Positions 8,835 through 18,005 of a stretch of 64,000 nucleotides of DNA are shown one piece after another. The translations under genes and the position numbers were made by a program. Location of the stretch: contig NZ_LMIE01000001.1 in the NCBI RefSeq assembly GCF_001428625.1, positions 1,126 to 65,125 of the forward strand, in the 5' to 3' direction. How positions within the stretch are numbered: the first letter of the stretch is position 1; each line of letters starts with the position of its first letter. Below the pieces are notes generated by a model that did no database searches, was not told the DNA's origin, and worked only from the letters and a program-made list of their open reading frames with translations. Source of the stretch: Hydrogenophaga sp. Root209. GTDB lineage: Bacteria > Pseudomonadota > Gammaproteobacteria > Burkholderiales > Burkholderiaceae_C.

Positions 8835-9520
8835 GCCAGCGCAGCCCGCATCTGATCAATCACCGCCTTGTAGTCGGGCTTGCCGAAGATTGCGCTGCCG
8901 GCCACGAAGGTGTCGGCGCCCGCATCGGCCACGCGGCGGATGTTGTCGGGCTTGATGCCGCCATCCACCTCCAGGCGGATGTTCTTGCCGCTGGCTTCGA
9001 TGCGCCGACGTGCATCTTCGATCTTGCGCAGCGCCGAGTCGATGAAACTCTGGCCGCCGAAGCCGGGATTGACGCTCATGATCAGGATCAGATCGATGTC
9101 GTCGATCAGCCAGTCCAGCACATCCAGCGACTGGCCCGGGTTGAAGGTGAGGCCGGCCTTGGCACCCTTGGCCTTGATGGCCTGTACGCTGCGGTGTACG
9201 TGGGCGCTCGCATCGGGGTGGAAGCTCACCAGGTCGGCGCCGGCGTCGATGAAGGCGCCGGCCAGCGCGTCCACCGGCTGGATCATGAGGTGCACGTCGA
9301 TCGGCACCGGCGTGCCGTCGGGTTTGATGGCGTGGGGCTTGAGCGCCTGGCAGACCATGGGCCCGAAGGTCAGGTTGGGCACGTAGTGGTTGTCCATCAC
9401 GTCGAAATGAATCCAGTCGGCGCCTGCGGCAATGACGTTTTTCACCTCTTCACCCAGGCGGGCAAAGTCGGCGGACAGGATGGATGGGGCGATGAACGCG
9501 GCGCTGGGGCTGTGGGACAT
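8831..9520 (-). CDS. rpe: Ribulose-phosphate 3-epimerase
   Basis: A 229-residue TIM-barrel metalloenzyme that interconverts ribulose 5-phosphate and xylulose 5-phosphate. Motifs: [15 protein letters not shown] near the N-terminus, [16 protein letters not shown] with metal ligands, [14 protein letters not shown] near residue 140, and [10 protein letters not shown] near 175. I used the ATG at 9520 because an AGG lies 7 bases upstream; an in-frame TTG two codons earlier is less likely. It heads the rpe-gph unit, divergent from apaG. Confidence 0.95.
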   Translation of the reverse strand: MSHSPSAAFIAPSILSADFARLGEEVKNVIAAGADWIHFDVMDNHYVPNLTFGPMVCQALKPHAIKPDGTPVPIDVHLMIQPVDALAGAFIDAGADLVSFHPDASAHVHRSVQAIKAKGAKAGLTFNPGQSLDVLDWLIDDIDLILIMSVNPGFGGQSFIDSALRKIEDARRRIEASGKNIRLEVDGGIKPDNIRRVADAGADTFVAGSAIFGKPDYKAVIDQMRAALA

Positions 9521-9599
9521 GGTCAACCTGTGATGGATGGGAAGTGGGCGGCGGGTGCATTTTGGCAGGCATCACGGCGCTGTGCAGGCCCGGGGTAAC

Positions 9600-10004
9600 A
9601 TGCCGCCCATGCCCAAATACCTGTTCACCTGCGAGGTCGAGCCCCAGTACCTCAGCGAACAGTCTTCACCCGAAGAAGACCAATACGCCTTCGCCTACAC
9701 GATCACCATCACCAACACCGGTGAGGCGACCGCGCAGCTGATCGCGCGGCACTGGATCATCGACGACGAACACGGCCACACCGAGCAGGTCAAGGGCCTG
9801 GGCGTGGTGGGCCATCAACCGCTGCTGCGCCCGGGTGAATCGTTTCAATACACCAGCGGCACCCGCCTGAAGACGCCCACGGGCACCATGCGGGGCAGCT
9901 TTTTCTGCGTGGCCGAAGACGGCGAACGCTTCGATGCCGAAGTACCCGAATTTGCCCTGCGCGCGACCGGCGCTGGCGACACACCCTCGCGAGTGCTGCA
10001 CTGA
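9600..10004 (+). CDS. apaG: ApaG-family protein (Co2+/Mg2+ efflux-linked)
   Basis: A 134-residue single-domain protein of the ApaG (DUF525) family, a fibronectin-III-like beta sandwich. Recognised by QYAFAYTITITNTGE, ARHWIIDDEHG, VKGLGVVGHQPLLRPGE and the GTMRGSFFCVAEDG end block. The exact biochemical role is unsettled; E. coli mutants are affected in cobalt resistance and Mg efflux. The start MPPMPKYLF follows a GGGG stretch; an ATG three codons later is possible. It is divergent from rpe. Confidence 0.9.
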   Translation: MPPMPKYLFTCEVEPQYLSEQSSPEEDQYAFAYTITITNTGEATAQLIARHWIIDDEHGHTEQVKGLGVVGHQPLLRPGESFQYTSGTRLKTPTGTMRGSFFCVAEDGERFDAEVPEFALRATGAGDTPSRVLH

Positions 10005-10051
10005 GGCGCAACCCCTCGGATCCAGCCAGCGTCCACCCCTTCGCTGAGCGC

Positions 10052-12061
10052 ATGCAAGCCCTGACCCTTTTCAAGACTCTCGACCCAGACGCGCCCCTGG
10101 CGCAGCGCCACCTGTGGCTGATCGACGCCATGCGCTGGGTGCGAGGCGACGAAAAGGACGTGCAGGCCAGCGTGGCACGGGTGCGCGAGTTTCTCGACAG
10201 CGTCCAGGCGCAGCCCGAACTGCAACTGCGCTGGAGGCGTTGGTGGCAGCGCTTCGTGGAGACGGTGGACATCACCCCCCTGCTGGCCGACCACGGCTTT
10301 GCGCCCCGCACCGCCTTTCTGAGCGAATTTGGCAACCGCCTGCGCAAGAAAGTGCTGCCCAACACGCCTGAGACCACCGATCTTGCCGAACTGTTCGGCC
10401 TGCTGCTGCCCACGCGCTTTGACGTGCGCTGGCTCAAGGCGCTGGACAGCGCCACGTTGCTGCGCCTGCGCAACCTGCTGATCGGCGCGGACGACGAGCC
10501 CGGTGCCGACACGGCCGACTTCTGGCAGGTGGCGCTGATGGACGCCATGATTTCCTGTGTGAGCCAGGTCAGCGCGACCGGCTTTGCCTCCGAGATCCGG
10601 GTGCGCATGTCGCCCGATGCGCAACAACAAAAGCCGTTTCACCAGTTGCCCAGCGATCTGGAGTCGCTGCGCCGCGAGGTGCGGGTGCACGGCGCGCAAA
10701 GCCCCGAGGCGCTGGAGGCGGCAACGCGGCTGCGCAACCAGCTCGACGCCTGCCGCCACGCGGCCTACTCGGTGTATTCGCACCTGGAAGAACACGGCGT
10801 CTCGGTGGGCATCGTGTTCCGGCTGCGCCAGTTGCGCGAGCGTGTGGTGCGGGTGAAGGAGCTGCTGGACTGCCTGCAGTCCGACCAGCCCGAACGTGCC
10901 ACCGTGGCGCTGCTGGCCGATCTGGCCCAGGTGGGGCTGGACAACCGCAGCATCCGCGCACTCGTTGCCGCCAGTTCGCAGCTCACCGCGGCCAAGGTGG
11001 CCGAGCGCAGCGCCGAGAGCGGTGAACACTACATCACCCGCAACGCCGCGGAATACAAGAACATGCTGGGCAAGGCCGCGGGAGGCGGCGCGGTGGTCGG
11101 CCTCACCACCTGGGTGAAGTTCCTGCTCTACAGCCTGGGTCTCTCGGCTTTCTGGGGCGGCTTCGCCGCGGGCGTCAACTACGCGGCCTCCTTCGTGCTC
11201 ATCATGTTGCTGCACCTCACGCTGGCCACCAAGCAGCCCGCCGTGACGGCGCCGGCGATGGTGGCCAAGCTCAAGGACATCAAGGAGCTCGGCGCGGTCA
11301 GGCGTTTCGTGGACGAGGTGGCCAACCTGTTCCGCTCGCAGGTGGCCGCCATCGTGGGCAACATCGGCCTCGTGGTCCCGGCGGTGGTGCTGATCAGCGC
11401 GTTGCTGAAATTCAGCACCGGCCGCGCCATGATCGACCCCGAGCTGGCGCGCCACACACTGCACGACATCAGCCTGCTCGGCCCCACGCTGCTGTTTGCC
11501 GCGTTCACCGGCGTGCTGTTGTTCGCCTCCAGCATCGTGGCGGGCTGGGCAGAAAACTGGTTTGTTTTCCACAAGCTGCACTCCGCCATGGAGCACAACC
11601 CGCGCTTCACCGGCCTGCTGGGCCGCGAACGTGCCGAACGCTGGGCCAACTACATGCGCACCAACATTTCGGGCCTGGTGGCCAACATTTCGCTGGGCTT
11701 CATGCTCGGCCTCACACCGGCCTTCCTCCAGTTCTTCGGTGTGGGGCTGGACGTGCGCCACGTCACCCTGTCGGCCGGCCAGGTGGCCGCCGCGGCATTT
11801 GCGCTCGGACTGGGCGTGCTGCTGGAGCCCTCGTTCTGGTGGGCCGTGGCGGGCATCCTGGCGATCGGCCCGATCAACCTGGGCGTGAGCTTCTACCTGG
11901 CCTTCCGCCTGGCCCTGCAGGCGCAGAACATCAGCGAGGTGAACCGCCTGCTGATCCGCACCGCGATCAAGCGCCGCATCCGCGTGGCGCCGCTGAGTTT
12001 CCTGATCCCGCCGCGCCCAAAACGCGGTGCCGGCGAAGAAGCCGCCCCCACCCATGGGTGA
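10052..12061 (+). CDS. gcr: Gcr-family polytopic membrane protein (annotated as 'site-specific recombinase')
   Basis: A 669-residue protein matching the family usually named site-specific recombinase Gcr (PF10136). The N-terminal half is soluble and alpha-helical (QRHLWLIDAMRWVRG, FLSEFGNRLRKKVLP). The C-terminal half has about six membrane spans (for example LYSLGLSAFWGGFAAGVNY, residues 358-380) and an HKLHSAMEHNPRFTG loop. No tyrosine- or serine-recombinase catalytic motif is visible, so the inherited name is doubtful. The stop overlaps the thiL start by 8 bases. Confidence 0.8.
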   Translation: MQALTLFKTLDPDAPLAQRHLWLIDAMRWVRGDEKDVQASVARVREFLDSVQAQPELQLRWRRWWQRFVETVDITPLLADHGFAPRTAFLSEFGNRLRKKVLPNTPETTDLAELFGLLLPTRFDVRWLKALDSATLLRLRNLLIGADDEPGADTADFWQVALMDAMISCVSQVSATGFASEIRVRMSPDAQQQKPFHQLPSDLESLRREVRVHGAQSPEALEAATRLRNQLDACRHAAYSVYSHLEEHGVSVGIVFRLRQLRERVVRVKELLDCLQSDQPERATVALLADLAQVGLDNRSIRALVAASSQLTAAKVAERSAESGEHYITRNAAEYKNMLGKAAGGGAVVGLTTWVKFLLYSLGLSAFWGGFAAGVNYAASFVLIMLLHLTLATKQPAVTAPAMVAKLKDIKELGAVRRFVDEVANLFRSQVAAIVGNIGLVVPAVVLISALLKFSTGRAMIDPELARHTLHDISLLGPTLLFAAFTGVLLFASSIVAGWAENWFVFHKLHSAMEHNPRFTGLLGRERAERWANYMRTNISGLVANISLGFMLGLTPAFLQFFGVGLDVRHVTLSAGQVAAAAFALGLGVLLEPSFWWAVAGILAIGPINLGVSFYLAFRLALQAQNISEVNRLLIRTAIKRRIRVAPLSFLIPPRPKRGAGEEAAPTHG

Positions 12062-13046
12062 GTTCGAACTGATCCGGCGCCACTTCCAGCGCGAAGGCCA
12101 TGCGGCCCCAACGCCGGTGGTGCTGGGCATTGGCGACGACTGCGCGCTGCTGCAGCCCCGGCCAGGCCACTTGTTGGCGGTCTCCACCGACATGCTGGTC
12201 GAAGGCCGCCACTTTTTCGCGGGCGTCGACCCCGAGGCGCTGGGCCACAAGGCCCTGGCGGTGAACCTGAGCGACCTGGCCGCCATGGGCGCCCACCCGC
12301 TGGGCTTCACCCTCGCGCTGGCCCTGCCCGAGGCGCAGGAGGACTGGCTCACCGCATTTGCCCGGGGCCTGTTTGCGCTGGCCGACCAGCATGCCTGCCC
12401 GCTGGTGGGCGGCGACACCACGCGCGGCCCGCTCAACATCTGCATCACCGTGATGGGTGAAGTGCGCCCCGGCATGGCGATGCAGCGCAGTCAGGCGCAG
12501 GTGGACGACGACCTCTACCTCACCGGGCGCACCGGCGAGGCGCGGCTGGCGCTGGAGCTGATGCGCGGCACCGACTGGGCCACATCGGCCTGTGGCCCGC
12601 AGTCGCTGTCCCTGCACCCCGAACTGCGCCAGCGACTGGAGCGCCCCACGCCGCGCGTGGCGCTCGGTGCGCTGCTGGCGGCGTTGGGCAGCGCGGTGCA
12701 CGCAGCCATCGACGTGAGCGACGGGCTGGTGGGTGACCTCGGGCACATCCTGCAGGCCAGCGGCGTGGGCGCCGAGATCGCGCTGCCCGACTTGCCCGTG
12801 GCGCCCGCGCTGCTGCCGCTGACACCGGCCCGGCGTCTGGACTGCATCCTCAACGGGGGTGACGACTACGAGCTGCTGTTCACCGCCGCGCCCACCGCGC
12901 GCGCCGCTGTGGAGGCGGCCGCGCAGGCCAGCCACACCCCCGTGCAGCGCATCGGCCGCATCGGTGCGGCGCCCGGCCTGCGGGTGCTCGATGCGTCGGG
13001 CCACCCCGTGGTGGTGTCAACGCGCAGCTTCGACCACTTCGCCTGA
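12054..13046 (+). CDS. thiL: Thiamine-monophosphate kinase
   Basis: A 330-residue PurM-like ATP-binding enzyme that phosphorylates thiamine monophosphate to the cofactor TPP. Motifs are MGEFELIRR at the start, GIGDDCALL with Asp metal ligands near residue 28, STDMLVEGRHF, NLSDLAAMGA, GGDTTRG near 125 and DVSDGLVGDLGH near 222. The ATG at 12054 lies inside the end of gcr, so translation is probably coupled. In related genomes thiL is usually followed by pgpA; here an opposite-strand gene intervenes. Confidence 0.95.
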   Translation: MGEFELIRRHFQREGHAAPTPVVLGIGDDCALLQPRPGHLLAVSTDMLVEGRHFFAGVDPEALGHKALAVNLSDLAAMGAHPLGFTLALALPEAQEDWLTAFARGLFALADQHACPLVGGDTTRGPLNICITVMGEVRPGMAMQRSQAQVDDDLYLTGRTGEARLALELMRGTDWATSACGPQSLSLHPELRQRLERPTPRVALGALLAALGSAVHAAIDVSDGLVGDLGHILQASGVGAEIALPDLPVAPALLPLTPARRLDCILNGGDDYELLFTAAPTARAAVEAAAQASHTPVQRIGRIGAAPGLRVLDASGHPVVVSTRSFDHFA

Positions 13047-13055
13047 AAAACGGGA

Positions 13056-14612
13056 TCAGCGCTGGTCGCGCAGCAGCGCGCCCACGATCTGCGCCACGCG
13101 CTTCTGCTCCAGCCGCCCGGCCTCCACCCACACGACACGCCCTTCAGGCGCACCGACCAGATCGGCCAACGCGGTGTGGCGGTCGGTGTTGCCGTCAAAC
13201 AGGAGCACCACGCGCTGCAGGTGGGGTGCGGTGGCGAGCACACCGAGCTCGTGGCGGCAGCCCTGGTTGCGTGCCTGGAAACCGCGCAGGTCCATCAGCA
13301 CCACATCGGCCTGCGCCACCAGCGCGGCCAGCGCCTGCTGCCAGGTGCTGTCGAAGCAATAACACTCGTTCACGCGGTAGCGGCCGTCGGGGTCGGGATC
13401 GAGGTCGAAGTCGCGCAATCGCTCGGCCACTTGCGCCTCGTTGGCCACGAAGCGCTCGGCCAGGCGACCGTTGAGGAAGGTGAACACATCGTCCGGGTCG
13501 ATGGTGCGGCTGAGCAGGTCGGTGCCGGCGATCAGCACCGTGTTGCCCGAGTGGCGCCAGCGCTCGACCACGCGGTCGAACAGAGCCTGCACGCCTGCGT
13601 CCTGCTGGAACACGCGCAACACCAGCAGCGTGGGCGGCACGCCTCGTGGCGCGAGCCAGCCACGCAAGCCCCAGGCCACCAGCGGAATCCACAGCCACGG
13701 AATGAACTGGGTGAGCGCGATCAGGCCCACCCCCTGCAGCGATGGCAGCGCGGAGGCACCCAACACCACCAGCCAGTACGCCGCGAGCAGGTACCAGAGA
13801 TCGGAGAAGCGCTTGCCCCGGTACGCGCGCGCCAGTGCACGGGCGATGGCCCAGGCTGGCCAGGCGAGCAACAACCACGGCGCCAGCGCCATCAGCACGA
13901 TGGCGGGCCAGGCGCCCACGGTGCCGACCAGCGTGATCAACCAGCGCGGCGGATCGTCCACGCCGCTCACCAGGAGCTGCAGGGCCAACACCGACGAGGC
14001 CGCCAGCAGCATGAAGATGGGCAGCAAATAGGGCGCCACCGCGCGGATGCGCCCGCTGGCGCCGATCACCAGCGTGACCAGCACCGGGATCAGCACGAGA
14101 CCACCCAGCCAACCCAGCGAGGTGGTGAGCGGCTGCGGCGAGACGGAGCGCCACCAGGTGAGCGCCAGCATGGCCAGCAGATAGAGGCCGATGGCGCCCA
14201 GCGTGCGCAGCCAGGACCAGCGCCGCACCAGCCCCCAGGTGAGCGCCATGGGCCACGCATAGACCGCGCCGAGCGTGAGCGCCCGCCCGACACTGAGCAG
14301 CTCGCTGCCGTAGATGAAGAGCAGCGCCAGCACCGACTGGGTCACCCCGATCAGCAGACTCAGCGCACTCACCGCAAACAGGTAGCGCCAGCTCGCACGC
14401 TGATTGGCGCCCGCGTCCAGCATGACGGCGGGCCTGGCCGGCGCTGGCGCCCGGGTAGCGGCCACGGGCTGCGCCGGATCGGGCGGCGGTGAACGCCGCA
14501 TGAGCGCGAGCATGCGGCGGCGGTACAGGCCCGAGACCACCCAGGAAGCGGCGCCCGTGAGCATCACACCCAGCACCATGGCGGTGAGGATGGCACCGGT
14601 GTTCATCTCCAT
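13056..14612 (-). CDS. Polytopic membrane protein with C-terminal TIR-like domain, function unknown
   Basis: A 518-residue protein not matched to a characterised family. About ten hydrophobic spans run from residue 5 to 310 (for example VLGVMLTGAASWVVSGLY and LGGLVLIPVLVTLVIG), with a proline-rich loop at 40-65. The C-terminal 190 residues look cytosolic and alpha/beta: TVLIAGTDLLSRTI, then ADVVLMDLRGF and ARNQGCRHELGVL. The last motif resembles the WCxxEL site of TIR domains, with Glu-455 in the catalytic position; this is inference. It lies on the minus strand inside an otherwise plus-strand thiL-pgpA-pncC group. Confidence 0.6.
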   Translation of the reverse strand: MEMNTGAILTAMVLGVMLTGAASWVVSGLYRRRMLALMRRSPPPDPAQPVAATRAPAPARPAVMLDAGANQRASWRYLFAVSALSLLIGVTQSVLALLFIYGSELLSVGRALTLGAVYAWPMALTWGLVRRWSWLRTLGAIGLYLLAMLALTWWRSVSPQPLTTSLGWLGGLVLIPVLVTLVIGASGRIRAVAPYLLPIFMLLAASSVLALQLLVSGVDDPPRWLITLVGTVGAWPAIVLMALAPWLLLAWPAWAIARALARAYRGKRFSDLWYLLAAYWLVVLGASALPSLQGVGLIALTQFIPWLWIPLVAWGLRGWLAPRGVPPTLLVLRVFQQDAGVQALFDRVVERWRHSGNTVLIAGTDLLSRTIDPDDVFTFLNGRLAERFVANEAQVAERLRDFDLDPDPDGRYRVNECYCFDSTWQQALAALVAQADVVLMDLRGFQARNQGCRHELGVLATAPHLQRVVLLFDGNTDRHTALADLVGAPEGRVVWVEAGRLEQKRVAQIVGALLRDQR

Positions 14613-14688
14613 GCGGCTCCCTTCGTCGTGCGCACCAGTATCGCGCCGGCATCACGGTCCAACAAGACCACCGGCCGATAATCCGCCC

Positions 14689-15204
14689 ATGCTCGACACC
14701 ACCGCCGCCCCTGTGGCCCGCCCGACCTGGGCCTTCCTGTTGTCCCACCCGGCCCACTTCATCGCGCTGGGCGCGGGCGCCGGCCTGAGCCGCCTGGCGC
14801 CGGGCACCGTGGGCACGCTGTGGGCCTGGGCGGCCTTCCTGCTGCTCCAGCCGTTGATGTCGACCCCCGCCTGGGCGCTGCTGATCGGGGTGGGCACGCT
14901 GGTGGGCTGGTGGGCCTGCACCGTGACGGCGAAGCACATGCGCGTTGCCGACTCCGGCCACATCGTGTGGGACGAGGTGGTGGCCTTCTGGCTGGTGCTG
15001 TGGCTGATCGCGCCAGCGGGCTTCTGGGCCCAGTTGGTGGCGTTTGCGCTGTTCCGTTTTTTTGACGCGGTGAAGTTCGGCCCGATGGCCTGGGCCGACC
15101 AGCGCTTCAAGGGCTTCGGTCCGCGCGGCGGCTTCGGCATCCTGCTCGACGATTTCGCCGCTGCGGCCTGCACGCTGCTGGTGATTGCCTTGTGGAAATT
15201 CTGA
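14689..15204 (+). CDS. pgpA: Phosphatidylglycerophosphatase A
   Basis: A 171-residue inner-membrane phosphatase that dephosphorylates phosphatidylglycerophosphate to phosphatidylglycerol. Typical features: LGAGAGLSRLAPGTVGTLWA near residue 25, four hydrophobic spans, the acidic DEVVAFW motif and FRFFDAVKFGP with conserved Asp and Lys, ending in GFGILLDDFAAA. Length is normal. The start MLDTTAAP was chosen because upstream in-frame codons run back into the opposite-strand gene. The stop shares a base with the pncC start. Confidence 0.93.
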   Translation: MLDTTAAPVARPTWAFLLSHPAHFIALGAGAGLSRLAPGTVGTLWAWAAFLLLQPLMSTPAWALLIGVGTLVGWWACTVTAKHMRVADSGHIVWDEVVAFWLVLWLIAPAGFWAQLVAFALFRFFDAVKFGPMAWADQRFKGFGPRGGFGILLDDFAAAACTLLVIALWKF

Positions 15205-15683
15205 TGATGAAGACACCCGAACTGGTGGAGGCGCTGGCGCGCGCGCTCAAGACGCGCGGGCTGATGATGGCCACCGCGGAGAGCTGCACGGGCGGCCTGA
15301 TCGCGGGCGCCTGCACCGACCTCAGTGGCTCCAGCGACTGGTTCGAGCGCGGGTTCGTCACCTACTCCAACGCCGCGAAAACCAGCATGCTGGGCGTGCC
15401 CGCCGCGCTGATCGCGCAGCACGGTGCGGTGAGCGAGCCGGTGGCGCGCGCCATGGCCGCGGGCGCGCTGGCGCAGTCCGCGGCGCAACTGGCCGTGGCC
15501 GTGACCGGCGTGGCCGGCCCCACCGGCGGCAGCGCCGACAAACCGGTGGGCACGGTGTGGTTTGGCTGGGCCACGCCAGCGGGCACGTTCACCGAACACC
15601 AGCGTTTCGACGGCGATCGCGCCGCCGTGCGCGCGGCCACCGTGCGGCATGCACTGACCGGTCTGCTGCAGCGATTGCCTTGA
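15204..15683 (+). CDS. pncC: Nicotinamide-nucleotide amidase (CinA C-terminal domain)
   Basis: A 159-residue stand-alone CinA-type amidohydrolase that deamidates NMN to nicotinate mononucleotide in pyridine-nucleotide recycling. Motifs are TAESCTGGLIAG near residue 24 with the nucleophilic Ser, TYSNAAKTSMLGV with the catalytic Lys, GVAGPTGGSADKPVG near 106, and RFDGDRAAVR at the end. The ATG at 15204 forms a TGATG junction with the pgpA stop. A GTG four codons earlier is in frame but overlaps pgpA more. Confidence 0.92.
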   Translation: MMKTPELVEALARALKTRGLMMATAESCTGGLIAGACTDLSGSSDWFERGFVTYSNAAKTSMLGVPAALIAQHGAVSEPVARAMAAGALAQSAAQLAVAVTGVAGPTGGSADKPVGTVWFGWATPAGTFTEHQRFDGDRAAVRAATVRHALTGLLQRLP

Positions 15684-15690
15684 GAGTGAC

Positions 15691-16833
15691 ATGGAACCGT
15701 TCAAGAACCTGATCAACGCCACCACCGTGGCCAACGCCGGCCTGCATCTGCAGCGCGCGTGGACCGACTTTGACCGCCCGCGCTTCGAGGCGCTCGCCAA
15801 CGACGGTCTGGACGCGCTCGAACTCAAGGCGCGCATGCTGCAACTGGCGGGGGCGATGCACGCCACGCTGCCCGGCGATTTCAAGCTCGCCTGCACCGTG
15901 CTTGAAGCCAGCCTGGCTCCACCGCTTCCACTGAACACATTGGGCGAGCCCGTCGGTTTGTCCACGGCAGAGGCCACCACGGGCCTGAGCGGCTGGGTGA
16001 TCTGGTCGATGGGCGAGTTCGTCGCGCGCCACGGCCAGCACGACGTGCCGAGCTCGCTGGCCTGCCTGCACGCGCTCACCCAGCGCTCCACGGCCGAATT
16101 CGCGATCCGCCCTTTCATCCAGCAGCAACCCGAGGCGGTGTGGCCGGTGCTGGCGCAATGGTCCACCGACCCGAGCGCCCACGTGCGCCGGCTGGTCAGC
16201 GAAGGCAGCCGCCCCCGCCTGCCCTGGGGCCTGCGGCTGCACGCGCTGGTGGCCGACCCCACGCCCGCGCTGCCGCTGCTGCGCGCCCTGCAGGACGACG
16301 CCAGCAGCTACGTGCGCCGCAGCGTGGCCAACCACCTCAACGACATCGCCAAGGACCACCCGGCCCTGGTGGCGGGCTGGGTGAAAGACCACCTGATCGC
16401 GGCCACTCCCGAGCGCAACGCACTCTTGCGCCACGCCAGCCGCGGCCTGATCAAACAAGGCCACGTGGACACGCTCGCCGCATGGGGGCTGGCCAGCGGC
16501 TTGAAAGGTCAGGCCCACCTGAGCCTGTCGGCCACCAGCGCAGCGGTGGGCGAATCGATCGGGCTGAACGTGACGCTGCGGTCCACCGCGCGCGGGCCAC
16601 AGCCACTGGAGATCGACTACGCCGTGCACCACGTGCGCGCCAACGGCGCCACCTCGCCCAAGGTGTTCAAGGGCTGGAAGCTCACGCTGGCAGCCGGCGA
16701 AGAACGCACGCTGGTCAAGCGCCACAGCCTCAAACCCGTGACCACCCGCACCCTCTACCCGGGCCCGCACCGCATCGAGCTGCTGGTCAACGGCAAGGCG
16801 CTGGCCCAGGCGAGTTTCGACCTCAAGCCTTGA
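15691..16833 (+). CDS. DNA alkylation repair protein, AlkC/AlkD-like HEAT-repeat fold
   Basis: A 380-residue protein opening MEPFKNLINATTVANAG, as AlkC-type 3-methyladenine glycosylases do. The middle (residues 130-270) is alpha-helical HEAT-like, with PSAHVRRLVSEGSRPRLPWG and DASSYVRRSVANHLNDIAKD, the conserved blocks of the alkylation-repair HEAT family. The last 100 residues look like an Ig-like beta domain (GESIGLNVTLRST), an extension found in some AlkC-related proteins. It would remove alkylated bases from DNA. It starts 8 bases after pncC and its 3' end overlaps the next convergent gene by 11 bases. Confidence 0.82.
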   Translation: MEPFKNLINATTVANAGLHLQRAWTDFDRPRFEALANDGLDALELKARMLQLAGAMHATLPGDFKLACTVLEASLAPPLPLNTLGEPVGLSTAEATTGLSGWVIWSMGEFVARHGQHDVPSSLACLHALTQRSTAEFAIRPFIQQQPEAVWPVLAQWSTDPSAHVRRLVSEGSRPRLPWGLRLHALVADPTPALPLLRALQDDASSYVRRSVANHLNDIAKDHPALVAGWVKDHLIAATPERNALLRHASRGLIKQGHVDTLAAWGLASGLKGQAHLSLSATSAAVGESIGLNVTLRSTARGPQPLEIDYAVHHVRANGATSPKVFKGWKLTLAAGEERTLVKRHSLKPVTTRTLYPGPHRIELLVNGKALAQASFDLKP

Positions 16834-17977
16834 CGATGTGCGCGTCCAGCCCACGCCGCGGCGAGGGCTCGATCGTCGGCGCATGGCCCAGCCGCGCCCA
16901 CATCTGCACCGTGAAACGCGGCGACGGCGCATCCAGCAGTTGGTGAATCGCCGCATAGGTGCCGGCTTGCTCGGGGTACTCCTGCAAGGCCTGCGACAGC
17001 GGCTGCATCGACAGGCCCGCCGCGGTGGCGGCCAGCTGGGCGCGCACGTAGGCGCGGCCCGCATTGACCTGCGTGGCGCGGTCATTGCCCTCGCTCACCA
17101 GCCAGAAGAACGCGGGCGTGGTGTCGACCTTCGTGTTGAAGTCCTTGATCTGGCTGGTGGTCGCGAAGTCGTCGGGGCCGGGCGCGACGCTGCGGTCGAA
17201 CAGGCCCACGGCGTCGAGCGCGCGCACCAGTGGAGCGTTGAGCGTGAGGCCGTCGCGGTGTTGCGCGATCTCCTTCGGGCCCACGCGCAGCACCCGGAAC
17301 GACTCCAGCACCGTGCGCGGCGTCACCAGCTCGATGCGCCAGGCCTCCTTGGCAATGCGACGGTGCTGCGCCAGCGCTTCGGGCTGCGCGGCGCCGACCA
17401 AACCCGTGCGCACCGCATGCGGCTGCACGCTGGCGGCGATCGCCTGCAGCGCGGCGGCATCGGGCTCGCGCGCCCCGTAGGCCTCGCGGTTGGTGCGCCG
17501 GCGAAAGATCTGCGCAAACAGCGGATCGGGCTGCACCGCCGCGTCGGGCTCCAGGCGGATGCGCGCGGTGGGCCGTGCGTCCACCGTGGCCGGTCCAAAG
17601 ACACCCTGGGGGAACAGGTCGATCTGCGCGCGCAAGCCCTTCTGCCGCGCGGCCAGATCGAGCAGCTCGATGAAGGTGCCCTGGCTCAACATCATCTGGC
17701 GCGAGAACGGATCGGTCTCGGGCAACAGGCGACTGCGGTCGATGAAGAGCGTGATCTCGCCGGGCACGCCCAGGTCCACCAGCCAGGACTGCAGGTTGTG
17801 CGAGTGCGGGGCGAGCAGCGCGTGGCCCACCAGCCAGCGCCGCACATCGGCCTGTTCGCCCGGGCCCTGCCAGGCGGCGATGGCCTCGGGCGGCAGCGCG
17901 CTGCTGCAGCCAGTCAAGGCGCTGGCGGCGGCGATCGCGCCGCCACCAGCGAGGTGGATGAAGCGTCGGCGGTCCAT
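16823..17977 (-). CDS. Tat-exported nitroreductase-like (Acg-type) protein
   Basis: A 384-residue protein with a twin-arginine signal (MDRRRFIHLAGGG, then an Ala-rich stretch and a Cys in LTGCSS that could be lipidated). The body resembles Acg/nitroreductase-fold proteins: LAPHSHNLQSWLVDL near residue 55, FRRRTNREAYG near 165, and VNAGRAYVRAQLAATAAGLSMQPLSQAL near 318, the FMN-site region. The substrate is unknown. It follows the epimerase gene by about 28 bases on the same strand, suggesting co-transcription. Its stop lies inside the end of the convergent repair gene. Confidence 0.75.
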   Translation of the reverse strand: MDRRRFIHLAGGGAIAAASALTGCSSALPPEAIAAWQGPGEQADVRRWLVGHALLAPHSHNLQSWLVDLGVPGEITLFIDRSRLLPETDPFSRQMMLSQGTFIELLDLAARQKGLRAQIDLFPQGVFGPATVDARPTARIRLEPDAAVQPDPLFAQIFRRRTNREAYGAREPDAAALQAIAASVQPHAVRTGLVGAAQPEALAQHRRIAKEAWRIELVTPRTVLESFRVLRVGPKEIAQHRDGLTLNAPLVRALDAVGLFDRSVAPGPDDFATTSQIKDFNTKVDTTPAFFWLVSEGNDRATQVNAGRAYVRAQLAATAAGLSMQPLSQALQEYPEQAGTYAAIHQLLDAPSPRFTVQMWARLGHAPTIEPSPRRGLDAHIVKA

Positions 17978-18005
17978 CTTGGGCTCCTCGCAACGGTGGT
18001 GAGGG

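Noticed and set aside
16823-17977. Calling the Tat protein a functional nitroreductase
   Set aside because: Only the fold and Acg-like blocks are visible; export and divergence make the enzyme activity uncertain.
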